From Planctomycetaceae bacterium (GTDB lineage Bacteria > Planctomycetota > UBA1135 > GCA-002686595): a stretch of 64,000 nucleotides of DNA. Both the position numbers and the translations under genes were made by a program. The notes under the pieces were generated by a model that was given only the letters and a program-made list of their open reading frames with translations, was not told the DNA's origin and searched no databases. Positions 1 to 10,509 of this stretch are shown one piece after another (position 1 is the first letter of the stretch; each line of letters starts with the position of its first letter). The stretch is taken from contig WYBT01000026.1 in NCBI GenBank assembly GCA_011525785.1, positions 124,001 to 188,000 of the forward strand, in the 5' to 3' direction.

Positions 1-1
1 G

Positions 2-127
2 CCCGCCAACTTCTCCGCGACCCCTGCGCAGTACCAGGAGCACTACCCGAACTCGACCAATGCCGATCAGGTGAAGGTCGTCGTGGAGTGGCTCTACAAC
101 TTCGATCGTATGTACATGCGCCAGTAG
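2..127 (+). CDS. C-terminal 41 codons of an unidentified protein (partial, left edge)
   Basis: An open frame enters from the left edge and stops at TAG 125-127. The visible tail contains NSTNADQVKVVVEWLYNFDR and ends MYMRQ. It is too short to assign a family; an Asp/Trp/Tyr-rich amphipathic end like this would fit a periplasmic cytochrome c-type protein, but no haem motif is visible. The next gene on the same strand is a cupredoxin, so a redox role would be consistent, but that is only context. Confidence 0.55.
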   Translation, partial: PANFSATPAQYQEHYPNSTNADQVKVVVEWLYNFDRMYMRQ

Positions 128-263
128 GCTGCCCGAGACTTTCTGGCGCTCACGACCGCGCGCTGAACGCGTTGTTAGTTCAATCCGACCGAATACCGAT
201 CAAATTGGTGGGCCACGTGGCTCGCCAGCAACCCTAGGACGCCCCCTGGGCGCTTCGAAAACG

Positions 264-986
264 ATGAAGACCTTCACCCTCTGCGCTGTCACTGCGTCGG
301 CCGCCTTGGCCGCCGCGCTCACCCAACCCGCCGCCCCCGTGCTCGGCGACGCCACCGGCAAGGTGCTGCTCGACGGCGCCAAGCCCGAGACCAAGCCGCT
401 GGCCATCGAAACCGAGAAGTTCCCCGACTGCGGCACGATCGACACCACCAACGAGACGGCGGTGGTCGACGACAAGGGCGGTATCGCCAACGTGGTCGTG
501 ATCGTGGAAGTGGCCGGCGCCGAAGTGAAGGCGCTCGAGAAGCCCTTCCTGCTCGATCAGAAGAACTGCCGCTTCGAGCCCCACGTCGCGGTGATCCCGG
601 CCGGAACCACGGTCGAGTACCTCAACAGCGACAAGACCTCGCACAACGTCCACACCTTCCCGAGCAAGAACGACGGCATCAACAAGACCGTGCCGGCCGG
701 CGGCAAGGAGATGCAGAAGCTCGACAAGGAAGATCGCATCGAGATCAAGTGCGACATCCACCCCTGGATGCAGTCGCACCTGGTCGTGGCGAGCTCGAAC
801 TTCTTCGCCGTGACCGGCAAGGACGGCAGCTTCAAGATCTCCGGACTCCCCGCGGGCGAGCACAAGGTCAAGCTGTGGCACGAAGTGTTCGGCAAGGGCG
901 ACGGCAAGATCGTCGTCGACGCGGAAGGCAACGCGGCGCCGGTCGAGTTCAAGCTCAGCGCCGAGAAGAAGAAGCGCGGCCGCTAG
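264..986 (+). CDS. Secreted cupredoxin (amicyanin/MauL-like) with C-terminal regulatory-type beta domain
   Basis: 240 residues. A signal peptide occupies about residues 1-28 (MKTFTLCAVTASAALAAALT). The central beta-sandwich carries a type 1 copper site: His127 in SHNVH, then Cys163, His166 and Met169 in CDIHPWM. The CxxHxxM spacing is the one found in amicyanin. Residues 180-240 resemble a carboxypeptidase-regulatory/transthyretin-like domain (GSFKISGLPAGEHKVKLWHE) and end in a basic KKKRGR tail. Such proteins are often annotated as methylamine-utilisation or plastocyanin-like and act as periplasmic electron carriers. No mau genes are nearby. An AT-richer stretch at about 165-210 upstream could hold the promoter; no strong Shine-Dalgarno is visible before the ATG. 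Confidence 0.85.
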   Translation: MKTFTLCAVTASAALAAALTQPAAPVLGDATGKVLLDGAKPETKPLAIETEKFPDCGTIDTTNETAVVDDKGGIANVVVIVEVAGAEVKALEKPFLLDQKNCRFEPHVAVIPAGTTVEYLNSDKTSHNVHTFPSKNDGINKTVPAGGKEMQKLDKEDRIEIKCDIHPWMQSHLVVASSNFFAVTGKDGSFKISGLPAGEHKVKLWHEVFGKGDGKIVVDAEGNAAPVEFKLSAEKKKRGR

Positions 987-1054
987 TCGGCGATCGGTCG
1001 GCGGCGAGCGCGCCGCCAGCGGACGCCTCCGCGCCGCTCGACTTGCGAGCACCT

Positions 1055-1097
1055 GACGGGCTCGACGCCTTCCGAGGCGCCGGGCCCGTCGCCTTTT
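1055..1097 (+). terminator. Rho-independent-like terminator after the cupredoxin gene
   Basis: Two 16-nt arms (1055-1070 and 1075-1090) pair with one G-U and one mismatch around a TCCG loop, followed by TTTT at 1094-1097. The hairpin lies about 70 nt after the cupredoxin stop and before the PDZ gene. It is the only hairpin noticed in the window with a clear T run. Confidence 0.65.
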
Positions 1098-1230
1098 CTC
1101 CGCGGTCGCAGCACTCGGCGGCAGGGGCGAGAGCGTCGGCGAGGAACTGCGCCACGCCCAACGCCCCGCTCGCGGCGTCGTAGACTCGCGGCTCGAGGCG
1201 TCGTCAGGCGTCGCAGACAAGGAGTCGAAT

Positions 1231-2031
1231 GTGAGTCGAGTTTTGGTGACCGCGGCGGTGTTGCTGGGGTTCGGACCCGTCTGGGGATTCGCGCAGTCGG
1301 AACAAGAGCGCGATGCGCTTCACCGCGTCCAGCGCGATCGGGCTGAGCGGCGCGCTGACGAGCGCACGGCTCCGTCGCGGTCCGCGCACTTGGGCGTCAC
1401 GCTCCGCACCGGCGCGGCCGACGCCGCTGTGCAGGTCGAGGGCGTCAGTCCCAAGTCGGCGGCCGAGAGAGCCGGTCTGCTCTCAGGCGATCGGATTCTC
1501 GCCTTCGACGGGCGGCCGATGCCGTCCGCCCAGGCGCTCAGCGACGCGGTTCGCGGGCGACGCCCGGGCGACGAAGTGACGCTGCTCGTGCGGCGCGTGG
1601 TTTCGCTCGAGCTGGACGGCGCGAAGCGCACCCGCGATGGACGCCTCGCGCTGGGTGCGTACCTGGACGACGACCCGCAGCGACTCACGATCGCGCGACT
1701 GGCGCCCGATCACCCCGCAGCGGCCGCCGGTCTGCTTCCCGGCGACCGAATCGTCGCGGTCGACGGAGCGGCCGTGCAGCGCGAGGCCGATCTGGCCGAG
1801 CGCATGCGCGCCATCGGAGAGCCGCGGGCCATGGAGCTCGCGCTGGAACGCGAGCTGCGCGTGCGGCTGGGCGAGGCGCCCTCGGAGAGCGGCGCGCAAG
1901 TCCGCGCGCCGGCTTTGGCCGACGAGCGAGCACTGCTCGAGCAGGTCCGTGCGCTGCGCGAAGAGATCGAGCAGCTGCGTCGGGAGGTCGAGCGCCTGCG
2001 CCGCGAACTCGCACGATCGCAAGTGCGTTGA
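1231..2031 (+). CDS. Secreted double-PDZ domain protein with C-terminal coiled coil
   Basis: 266 residues. The start is GTG 1231, six bases after GGAG (1221-1224); the ATG at 1229 is followed at once by a stop. A signal peptide covers residues 1-21 (cleavage near GFAQS). Two PDZ domains follow at about 52-121 and 140-214, each with the loop and strand pattern ERAGLLSGDRILAFDG / AAAGLLPGDRIVAVDG. Residues 231-264 form a Glu/Arg/Leu heptad coiled coil. No protease domain is present, unlike DegP/HtrA, so it is probably a periplasmic scaffold or adaptor. Substrate unknown. Confidence 0.8.
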   Translation: MSRVLVTAAVLLGFGPVWGFAQSEQERDALHRVQRDRAERRADERTAPSRSAHLGVTLRTGAADAAVQVEGVSPKSAAERAGLLSGDRILAFDGRPMPSAQALSDAVRGRRPGDEVTLLVRRVVSLELDGAKRTRDGRLALGAYLDDDPQRLTIARLAPDHPAAAAGLLPGDRIVAVDGAAVQREADLAERMRAIGEPRAMELALERELRVRLGEAPSESGAQVRAPALADERALLEQVRALREEIEQLRREVERLRRELARSQVR

Positions 2032-2090
2032 CGCCGCGCTCCGCGCGCTCGCTGGGGCTCGGACGCCGGGCGAGCGCGCGTCCCCGTCGT

Positions 2091-2936
2091 TCAGACGTCG
2101 ATCTGGGGCCACCACGCGCAAGCCTGCGCCATGGTGGCGTCGACGTCGTCGAGTGAGACGCCGAGCAACGTGCGCGCGCGCTCGTCGAACACAGCGCTGG
2201 CGCCGGTCCGGTCGCCCTCCTCGATCGAGTGCGTGGCGAGGTTGACCAGCGCGACCAGCGCGATGGCCGGTTCACCCAGCAGACGTTCCCGCGGGCCGTG
2301 GTGGAACTCGATCGCATCCGCGACCAACTGCGGCATGCCCCAGCCCGACGCGATCAGCGCTCCGACGTGTCCGTGGTGGAATCCCAGGCGCGTCTGCTCG
2401 CACACGTGGGGGGGAAGGCCGCGCTCGTTCGCCTCGCGCACGCACGCCAGGAACTGCTCGCCCATGCCCTCCAGGAACAGGATCTTGCCGATGTCGTGCA
2501 GGAGTCCGACGACTTGGAATTCGTCAGGCGCGAGGCCGATGCGCGCGCGGCACTTGGCGGCCAGCGCGGCGGCCGTCTGACCGGTGAGGATCGAGTGTCG
2601 CCACAGCAGGCGGCAATCGAAGTCCGAGCCCGCCGCGAGGTGGTCGTACTCGCGGATGATCGAGGCCTGCATCGCCACCGTGCGGAGCATGCGGATGCCC
2701 AGCACCGCGGTGGCGTGTTCGGTCGAGACCACCTTCTCGCGCAGTCCGAAGTACGCGGAGTTGGCGATCTTGAGCACCTTGGCTGCGATGGGCGCGTCTT
2801 CGGCGACGGCTGCGCCGATCTCGCGAACGCCGACGTCAGGGTCCTCGACCAGGGCGTTGATCTTGGCGACGACCTGCGGGAGCGTCGGCAGGTCCAGGTT
2901 CTTGGCGACCAGGCTCTGCGCTTGGGAAAGAGACAT
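2091..2936 (-). CDS. HDOD domain protein
   Basis: 281 residues, an almost complete HDOD domain from residue 10 (LDLPTLPQVVAKINALVEDP) to about 215. The divergent HD-type segment GLLHDIGKILFLEGMG is present. HDOD proteins are non-catalytic relatives of HD phosphohydrolases used in signalling, chemotaxis or cell-cycle control. No additional receiver or GGDEF domain is fused. It stands alone: a convergent PDZ gene ends 59 nt away on one side, and a 450-nt intergenic region separates it from a divergent MFS gene on the other. Confidence 0.85.
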   Translation of the reverse strand: MSLSQAQSLVAKNLDLPTLPQVVAKINALVEDPDVGVREIGAAVAEDAPIAAKVLKIANSAYFGLREKVVSTEHATAVLGIRMLRTVAMQASIIREYDHLAAGSDFDCRLLWRHSILTGQTAAALAAKCRARIGLAPDEFQVVGLLHDIGKILFLEGMGEQFLACVREANERGLPPHVCEQTRLGFHHGHVGALIASGWGMPQLVADAIEFHHGPRERLLGEPAIALVALVNLATHSIEEGDRTGASAVFDERARTLLGVSLDDVDATMAQACAWWPQIDV

Positions 2937-3387
2937 CGAGTTGAGGATCCAGGGTGTGTCTGAGGGGGGGGGGCTGACAGGCGCGAGCTGACCCGGAGGC
3001 GCGAGCCCGTGGGCTCGGGTCGCCGGGTTCGAGTATTTCGGAGCATTCGGGGCGTCGTCCTGAGCGTCGCAGGCCGGGTTTCGCGCGCCGCGAGGCTCGC
3101 GCGCCGCGTCCCTCCGCTCGATGCTCGCTTGTGCAACGCAGCGCGGCTTCCGACCGGCTTCATGGGCCGAAGGAGACGATCTCGACCCCGCGCCAGCGAA
3201 AGCGGGCGGCTGCTCGGGCTGTCAGCGGCCGCGCGTGTTATCGCGCACGCGCACGCGCCCAGCGAAGGACCGTGCGTCGGCTGAAGCGCTTTGCGTGGTT
3301 GCGCACCCCACATAAATTCCGTCGCTGACGTCTGCGGCGCCTGTTCGCGAGTCCGACTGCTCGTTGCGTCCGGTCGAGGGCGCGCTC
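2937..3387 (+). other. Intergenic region between divergent HDOD and MFS genes
   Basis: About 450 nt with no convincing gene. The open frames through it have no family signature and compositionally resemble shadows. The stretch just before the MFS gene (about 3300-3320) is locally AT-rich, with a TAAATT hexamer near 3312 that could be a -10 element, but no matching -35 was found. It probably carries the two divergent promoters. Confidence 0.4.
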
Positions 3388-4578
3388 ATGCTGCCGCGCT
3401 TGTTGAACTCGAGCGCACCGGGCCTGCGGATGGCGTTGTTCTTCGCCGTCAGTGTGGCGATGCTCGGCGTGTTCATTCCCTTCTGGCCGGCGTGGCTCGA
3501 GGCGCGCGGCTTGAGCAAGGTCCAGATCGGTCACGTGGTGGCGGCCTGGGCCTGGGCGCGCGGCATCGCGGGCCCGCTGCTCGCGCACCTGATCGACCGC
3601 GGCGGCGCGCGACGCACCTGGATCCTGGGGCTGTCCGCGGCCGCGGCGTTGAGCTTTGCTCCGCTGGGGCTGGTGAGTGAATTCGAGGCGGTGCTCGGCC
3701 TGACGATCCTGTTCGGAGCGCTGCACGCCCAGGTCATCCCGTTGGGAGAGAACCTGATCCTGTTCGAGTCCGCTCGTCTGGGCTTCAGCTACGCGGGCGT
3801 GCGCTGGTTCGGATCGCTGTCGTTCCTGGTGGTGAGCGTGCTGACCGGCCGTCTGCTCGAAGGCGGTCACGCCGAGCGCGCTTACCCGCTCGCGCTGGGC
3901 TTTCTGGTCCTGACCCACCTCGCGGGCTGGGCCTTGCCCGCCGCGCCACGCGAATCCGTGCAGCCTGCGCCCGGCGCGCCCCGCCGCTCGCCGTTGCGCG
4001 AGATCGCCGTGCGCAGGCCGCTCCTGGCGGCGCTGGCGGGGATCGGAGTGATCCAGGCGGCTCACGCCGTGTACTACGCCTACTCGACGCTGCACTGGAG
4101 CGCCGCGGGGCACAGCACCACGACCATCGGCTGGCTGTGGGCCGAGGGCGTGCTGGCCGAGATCGTGCTGTTCATGGCGGTCGGCGCCGGCCGGCTGCGG
4201 GTCAGCGAGCGCCAGCTGCTCGCCCTGGCCGTGGTTGGATCGCTGGTGCGCTGGCCTGCGCTCGCGCTGACCACCGATCTGGAGTGGCTGATCGCGACGC
4301 AGTGGCTGCACGCCCTGACGTTCGCAGCCGCGCACCTGGCGGCCATGACGTACCTGTCGCGGACGGTCGATGTCGAGCTCTCCACGACGGCTCAGAGCAT
4401 CTACTCCTCGGTCAACATCGCCGCCCACGCGGCCACGGTCGCTCTGTCCGCGCCGCTGTTCGCCGCGCGCGGCGCCGACGCCTTCTGGCCGATGGCGCCG
4501 CTCGCAGCGCTGGGCGGAACGCTGGCCTGGTGGGGGATGCGTGCGCGCCGCGACGAGACCGCGGCGACGCGCACGTGA
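3388..4578 (+). CDS. MFS transporter, HcaT/phenylpropionate-permease-like (MFS_1_like)
   Basis: 396 residues from the ATG at 3388; the frame is open further 5' but the added residues are not membrane-like. About 12 hydrophobic segments. The first helix and loop (GVFIPFWPAWLEARGLSKVQ, then RGIAGPLLAHLIDRGGARR) match the 3-phenylpropionate/nucleoside:H+ symporter branch of the MFS, which is about 380-400 residues long. Inner-membrane location is expected; the substrate is unknown because no catabolic genes are adjacent. It converges on the DUF255 gene with a 13-nt gap. Confidence 0.8.
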   Translation: MLPRLLNSSAPGLRMALFFAVSVAMLGVFIPFWPAWLEARGLSKVQIGHVVAAWAWARGIAGPLLAHLIDRGGARRTWILGLSAAAALSFAPLGLVSEFEAVLGLTILFGALHAQVIPLGENLILFESARLGFSYAGVRWFGSLSFLVVSVLTGRLLEGGHAERAYPLALGFLVLTHLAGWALPAAPRESVQPAPGAPRRSPLREIAVRRPLLAALAGIGVIQAAHAVYYAYSTLHWSAAGHSTTTIGWLWAEGVLAEIVLFMAVGAGRLRVSERQLLALAVVGSLVRWPALALTTDLEWLIATQWLHALTFAAAHLAAMTYLSRTVDVELSTTAQSIYSSVNIAAHAATVALSAPLFAARGADAFWPMAPLAALGGTLAWWGMRARRDETAATRT

Positions 4579-4591
4579 ACCCGCTCCCGCG

Positions 4592-6343
4592 CTACGCCGC
4601 AGGTTCGACGCGCGCGAGCAGCGCCGGCAGACGAGCGGGATCGCTGGTGAGCGCGTAGCTCTCGCGCCCGCGGCTGACCAGCGCGCGCGCCGGTTGTGCG
4701 GGTTCGAGCCCCAGACCCAGGCGCTCGATCCAGCGGCGGTCGCGCTCCACGTCGAGCGTCTGCACGATCCGGCGCGCGACGTAGGGCGACAGCGCGGCTC
4801 GACGCAGCGCCTCGCTCGCGCTCTCGCCGCGCCGGCCGAGGATGACGACGTGCACCGGCGAGCGCAGCGCGAGTTCGACCGCGCGCGCGTAGCCCGCGGC
4901 CTCGTGGCCCGCGCGCTTGTACTCGCCGGCCAGGGCGCGCAGCGCGCGCTCGGCCGTGCGCGCCCAGTGCGGTGTCGCGCTCATCTGCGCTAGCAGCAAC
5001 AGGCCCTCGGCGAGCCGCGCGTTCTCGGCCAGCGGCCGCGTGCGGCGCTGCAGGGCTCCGCGCGCGCCCGGGTTGCTGGGCATGTCCCAGAAACCGCCGC
5101 TCTCGCTGGCGAGCAGCCGCTCGACGCCCTGGGCGATGCGCTCGGCGTCCGCCAGCCGCTCGGTCGCGCCCGCGTACTGCACGGCGTCGAGCACGGCGCG
5201 CAGCACGAAGGCCTGGTCGCGCAAGAGCCCGGGCAGACGCCGCGCGCCGTCGAAGTAGTGGTGGACGCCGCCGCGTTCGTCCCACAGTTCGTCCAGTACG
5301 AAGTCGAGCGCCCGCAGGGCCTGTGCCTGGAGGTCGGCGCGCTCGAGCACGTGCGCGGCGCGCAGCAGCGCGGAGATCGCGGCCGCGTTCGCATCGGCGA
5401 AGAGCGTCGGATCGCAGGCCGGCGCACCGCGCTCGCGGCGCTCGCTGAGGCTGCGGCGGTGCGCGTACAGCGGGTCGGCGTCCTGGCTGCCTCGGAACGC
5501 TCCGCGGGCGGGATCGAGCAGGCTGTGCGCGAGCCAGTCGACAATGCCCGCCGAGGTGTGCGCGAAGCTCGCGTCTCCCAGCGCCTGGTGCGCATCGAGG
5601 TACACATGCAGGCGCTGAGCGTTGCTCATCAGCGTCTTCTCGTAGTCCGGCGCGCTCCAATCCGGCGCTGCGCAGAAGCGATAGAAGCCGCCTTCGACGC
5701 GGTCGTGGATCTCACCCTGCTCCATGCCGCGCAAGGTGCGCAGCACGAGCTGGCGCAGCGCGGGGTCGCCGGTCTGCGACCAGCGCGCGAGCAGGAAGTC
5801 CAGGGCCTCGGGGTGGGGGAACTTGTGGGACGCGCCCCAGCCGCCGAAGTGCGGATCGGCGCTGGCGAGCAGCCGCTCGGCGACGTCGCGCGGGATCTGG
5901 TCGGACAGCTCGCCCTCCTGTGCGGGCGCGCGCAGCTGGGCCGTGTCGGCCTGCGACGGACGGTCGTGCGCTTCGCGCAGGCGCCGCCGCAGCGCGTCGT
6001 TCTCGGACCAGTAGCCGGCGACGAGGTCCAGTCGCGCCAGCAACTCCTCCACTCCCAGGAAGCCGTCGCAGGCGAGCAGTTCCCCGGCGCCGTCGAGGTA
6101 CGAGAGCGACGGCCAGCCGACCTTGGCGTAGCGCGAGGCGAGTTCGGGCCGGCGCTCGCCGTCGATCTCGACCGGCGTGAAGCAGTTCTCGAGCGTCGCG
6201 CGCACGCGCGGATCGGAGAGCACCTCGCGCTCGAACTCCTTGCACCAGCGGCACCACGCGGCCTTGGTGTAGAGCACGACCGGGCGCGAACGCTCCCGCG
6301 CCTCTTCGAGGACCTCGTCGCGCCAGGGACGCCAGGGCTCCAT
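4592..6343 (-). CDS. DUF255 / SSP411-type thioredoxin-like protein
   Basis: 583 residues. The N-terminal thioredoxin-like domain has a Cys31-Arg-Trp-Cys34 pair in KAAWCRWCKEFEREV. A short linker follows, then an (alpha/alpha)6-barrel-like region with SHKFPHPEALDFLLARW and EKTLMSNAQRLHVYLDAHQA, characteristic of the YyaL/spermatogenesis-associated 20 family. Usual members are 650-700 residues; this one is shorter, mainly in the first domain. A cytoplasmic location is likely, since no signal peptide is seen. The biochemical function of the family is not settled. Confidence 0.85.
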   Translation of the reverse strand: MEPWRPWRDEVLEEARERSRPVVLYTKAAWCRWCKEFEREVLSDPRVRATLENCFTPVEIDGERRPELASRYAKVGWPSLSYLDGAGELLACDGFLGVEELLARLDLVAGYWSENDALRRRLREAHDRPSQADTAQLRAPAQEGELSDQIPRDVAERLLASADPHFGGWGASHKFPHPEALDFLLARWSQTGDPALRQLVLRTLRGMEQGEIHDRVEGGFYRFCAAPDWSAPDYEKTLMSNAQRLHVYLDAHQALGDASFAHTSAGIVDWLAHSLLDPARGAFRGSQDADPLYAHRRSLSERRERGAPACDPTLFADANAAAISALLRAAHVLERADLQAQALRALDFVLDELWDERGGVHHYFDGARRLPGLLRDQAFVLRAVLDAVQYAGATERLADAERIAQGVERLLASESGGFWDMPSNPGARGALQRRTRPLAENARLAEGLLLLAQMSATPHWARTAERALRALAGEYKRAGHEAAGYARAVELALRSPVHVVILGRRGESASEALRRAALSPYVARRIVQTLDVERDRRWIERLGLGLEPAQPARALVSRGRESYALTSDPARLPALLARVEPAA

Positions 6344-6540
6344 GGCGCGCCTATCGGAAGCGCGCTGCCGCGAACTCCAGCCGGGCGGCTCTCAGCGCGG
6401 CCGAGCGCCCGCAACCCATGGGCATGTCGGCCCAAGCGCCTACACGCCCTGCGGCGCCCGGCCGCGCTGAGCTGCTGGTCTTGTCGCTACTCCTTCGAGG
6501 AGCATCCAAGCCCCACGCGAGGACTCCGCGAAGTAGTGGC

Positions 6541-6969
6541 TCAGCCCTCGCCGGGTGCGCTGTCGCGCGCGTCGCTGCCGGTTTCGCGCAGCTTGCGCCG
6601 CGGCAGGGGCAGCGCCGGGAGCTGCACGCCGCGCCACTCCACCTCGCGCGCGTCGCTGTACAGGCCGTCGATGTCGTAGTACTGGCGCGCTTCGGGCTGC
6701 ATCAGGTGCACGACCACATCGCCGAAGTCCATGAGCACCCACCAGCCCAGTTCGACGCCCTCGGCGCGCGAGTGAGTCTCGCCTGCGGCCTTGAGGCGCG
6801 TGTGCAGCTCGTTGTACAGCGCCTTGATCTGCGGGCGCGATCGTCCGGTGGCGACCACGACGAAGTCGGCGATCCGACCTTGCCCTGCGAGTTCGAGGAC
6901 GCGGATCTCCTCGGCCTTCTTCTGGTCTGCGAGGTGGGCCGCGGCGGCGGCCAGTTCGAGCGCTTCGAT
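6541..6969 (-). CDS. rsfS: Ribosomal silencing factor RsfS (Iojap/YbeB), apparently without a canonical start codon
   Basis: RsfS binds uL14 on the 50S subunit and blocks subunit joining. The family signature is clear: KKAEEIRVLELAGQGRIADF, VVVATGRSRPQIKALYN, GWWVLMDFGDVVVHLM and YYDIDGLYSDA. The only ATG/GTG/TTG in frame is the GTG at 6858, which would delete the first conserved strand and helix. The homologous frame continues upstream to a TAG at 7031-7033 with no canonical start. The family N-terminus would fall at the ATC codon at 6969 (AGGA lies nine bases before it) or an internal CTG. I chose ATC, giving 142 residues. A base error or a genuine rare start are both possible. Confidence 0.75.
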   Translation of the reverse strand: MEALELAAAAAHLADQKKAEEIRVLELAGQGRIADFVVVATGRSRPQIKALYNELHTRLKAAGETHSRAEGVELGWWVLMDFGDVVVHLMQPEARQYYDIDGLYSDAREVEWRGVQLPALPLPRRKLRETGSDARDSAPGEG

Positions 6970-7073
6970 GACGGATCTTCCTGTGCTGGCGACCGAGGTG
7001 CTCGGTCGGATTTTCTTGGGCGCGGGATTCTAGCGCGCTGGCGGGCGCGCGGTCGCGGCCCTGAGAGAACAGA

Positions 7074-7108
7074 ACGGCCGCGACCGGGGCTCGCCCGGTC
7101 GCGGCCGT
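7074..7108 (-). terminator. Perfect 15-bp hairpin downstream of hppA
   Basis: Arms at 7074-7088 and 7094-7108 are exact reverse complements around the loop GCTCG. The hairpin starts 20 nt beyond the hppA stop codon, in the transcribed direction. There is no run of T after it, so it is either a factor-dependent terminator or an mRNA 3' protective stem. Confidence 0.6.
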
Positions 7109-7128
7109 CAAGCAAGCTCGCCGCAGGT

Positions 7129-9222
<2,094 letters not shown>

Positions 9223-9518
9223 CCGAGGGGTCGGGGGCTTGGGGAATGGCGGGCGCAAGCGCCGCGCCGGAGGGCGCGACTGCGCTGCTGGGAAGTCCTG
9301 CTCGGGCAGGCGGGGAGTGTGGGGACTGAGGCGGCCGGCGCCGGCGCCCGCGGGGGCCCAGCGCGCGCGCAGGAGTCGCTCGGAGCGGCCCTAAGCGCCT
9401 GTCGGCAGACAAATTGGGCAGAGAGCTTAGCGGTCCGCTCCGGACGGTCAATCTCCGCGCCGCCGGCGGCGCAGCGAAAGGGCCGGCGCCGGGCAGGGAT
9501 TTCGCGGCGCGACGCGGC

Positions 9519-10172
9519 TCACTCGCGCGGCAGCGGCTCGCGGGGCGGCGGGGGCGGCGGCGCGCCGCCCGCCACGCGGCGCGTGGCCCACTTGGCGACG
9601 GCGGCGAGCACCACGGCGAGCACCACCAGCACTGCCACGATCGCACCGCCGCCTTCGCCGCTGAGCATGCGCTTGACGTGCTGGCCGAGCAGGCCGCCGA
9701 ACCAGATCGAGGTCGGCACCGAGACCGCGACGCCCAGCCCGTCGATCAAGAGGAAGCGCAGGTAGCTCATGCGCAGCGTCCCGACCACGAAGTAGCCGGG
9801 GATGCGCAGTCCGGGCAGGAAGCGCAGCACGAACGTGGCCCAGGTGCGGTGGGTCGCGAACTTGGCCTCGAACTTGGCGAAGCGCTCGGGGTGGAGCACC
9901 TTGCGCACGAAGCGGTTTTGCAGCGCGCGCATGCCCCAGCGCCGCCCGAGCCAATAGGGGATCGAATCGCCGAGCAGGATCGCGACGCTGCACACGCCGG
10001 ACACGGTCCAGAAGTCGACCACGCCGTGCTGCACCATGGCGCCGCAGGGCAGGAGCACCGCTTCTTCGGGGATCGGCAGCCCCACGCCGCACAGGAGCAG
10101 AACCACGAACGGGCCGAGGTAGTGGAACTGCTCGATGTAGGTCTCGATCAGCTGCTTGAGGGACTCGAGCAT
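9519..10172 (-). CDS. DedA family membrane protein
   Basis: 217 residues. The start is the ATG at 10172 (MLESLKQLIETYIEQ). It shows the DedA/VTT features: GVGLPIPEEAVLLPCGAMV near the N-terminus, a membrane-embedded FVLRFLPGLRIPGYFVVG and a conserved Arg-Pro pair. DedA proteins are proposed flippases for undecaprenyl phosphate or phosphatidylethanolamine in the inner membrane. The C-terminus has a proline run (PPPPPP) that is not typical and may be a cytoplasmic tail. It lies divergent to the small membrane protein at 10258. Confidence 0.85.
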   Translation of the reverse strand: MLESLKQLIETYIEQFHYLGPFVVLLLCGVGLPIPEEAVLLPCGAMVQHGVVDFWTVSGVCSVAILLGDSIPYWLGRRWGMRALQNRFVRKVLHPERFAKFEAKFATHRTWATFVLRFLPGLRIPGYFVVGTLRMSYLRFLLIDGLGVAVSVPTSIWFGGLLGQHVKRMLSGEGGGAIVAVLVVLAVVLAAVAKWATRRVAGGAPPPPPPREPLPRE

Positions 10173-10257
10173 CGTGGCGCGCGGCGATCCTACGGTCCCC
10201 CGCGGACTTGCGGGAGGCTGACGCTGCACGGCTTGCGCTCCGCGCCCGCTGAGGGCG

Positions 10258-10473
10258 ATGCTCGCGCCCATGCTCTCCCGCTCGTCCGGCCGCGGCGCTC
10301 CGCTGGCCCTGATCCTGGGTCTCGCGGCCGGATTCGCGTTCCTCATCGGCCTCGCGCTCGGCGCGGGCGTCCTGCAACCCGGCGAGGCGTTCGGCTCGGC
10401 GCTCGCGGCCAGCGCGCTCTCCACTGCGCCGCTTGTCCTGCTGCACTCGCCGAAGGGCGAGCGGCGCTGCTGA
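10258..10473 (+). CDS. Small two-helix membrane protein, hypothetical
   Basis: 71 residues with two hydrophobic stretches (about 15-38 and 44-60) separated by VLQPGEAFGSA; positive residues at both ends. Third codon positions are almost all G or C, as in the neighbouring real genes. It sits 36 nt before the lipoprotein hydrolase on the same strand and could share its transcript. I do not recognise a family. Confidence 0.45.
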   Translation: MLAPMLSRSSGRGAPLALILGLAAGFAFLIGLALGAGVLQPGEAFGSALAASALSTAPLVLLHSPKGERRC

Positions 10474-10509
10474 AGCGCGCCGCAGTCCCGTGAGCCGCAT
10501 CGTGCGAGC

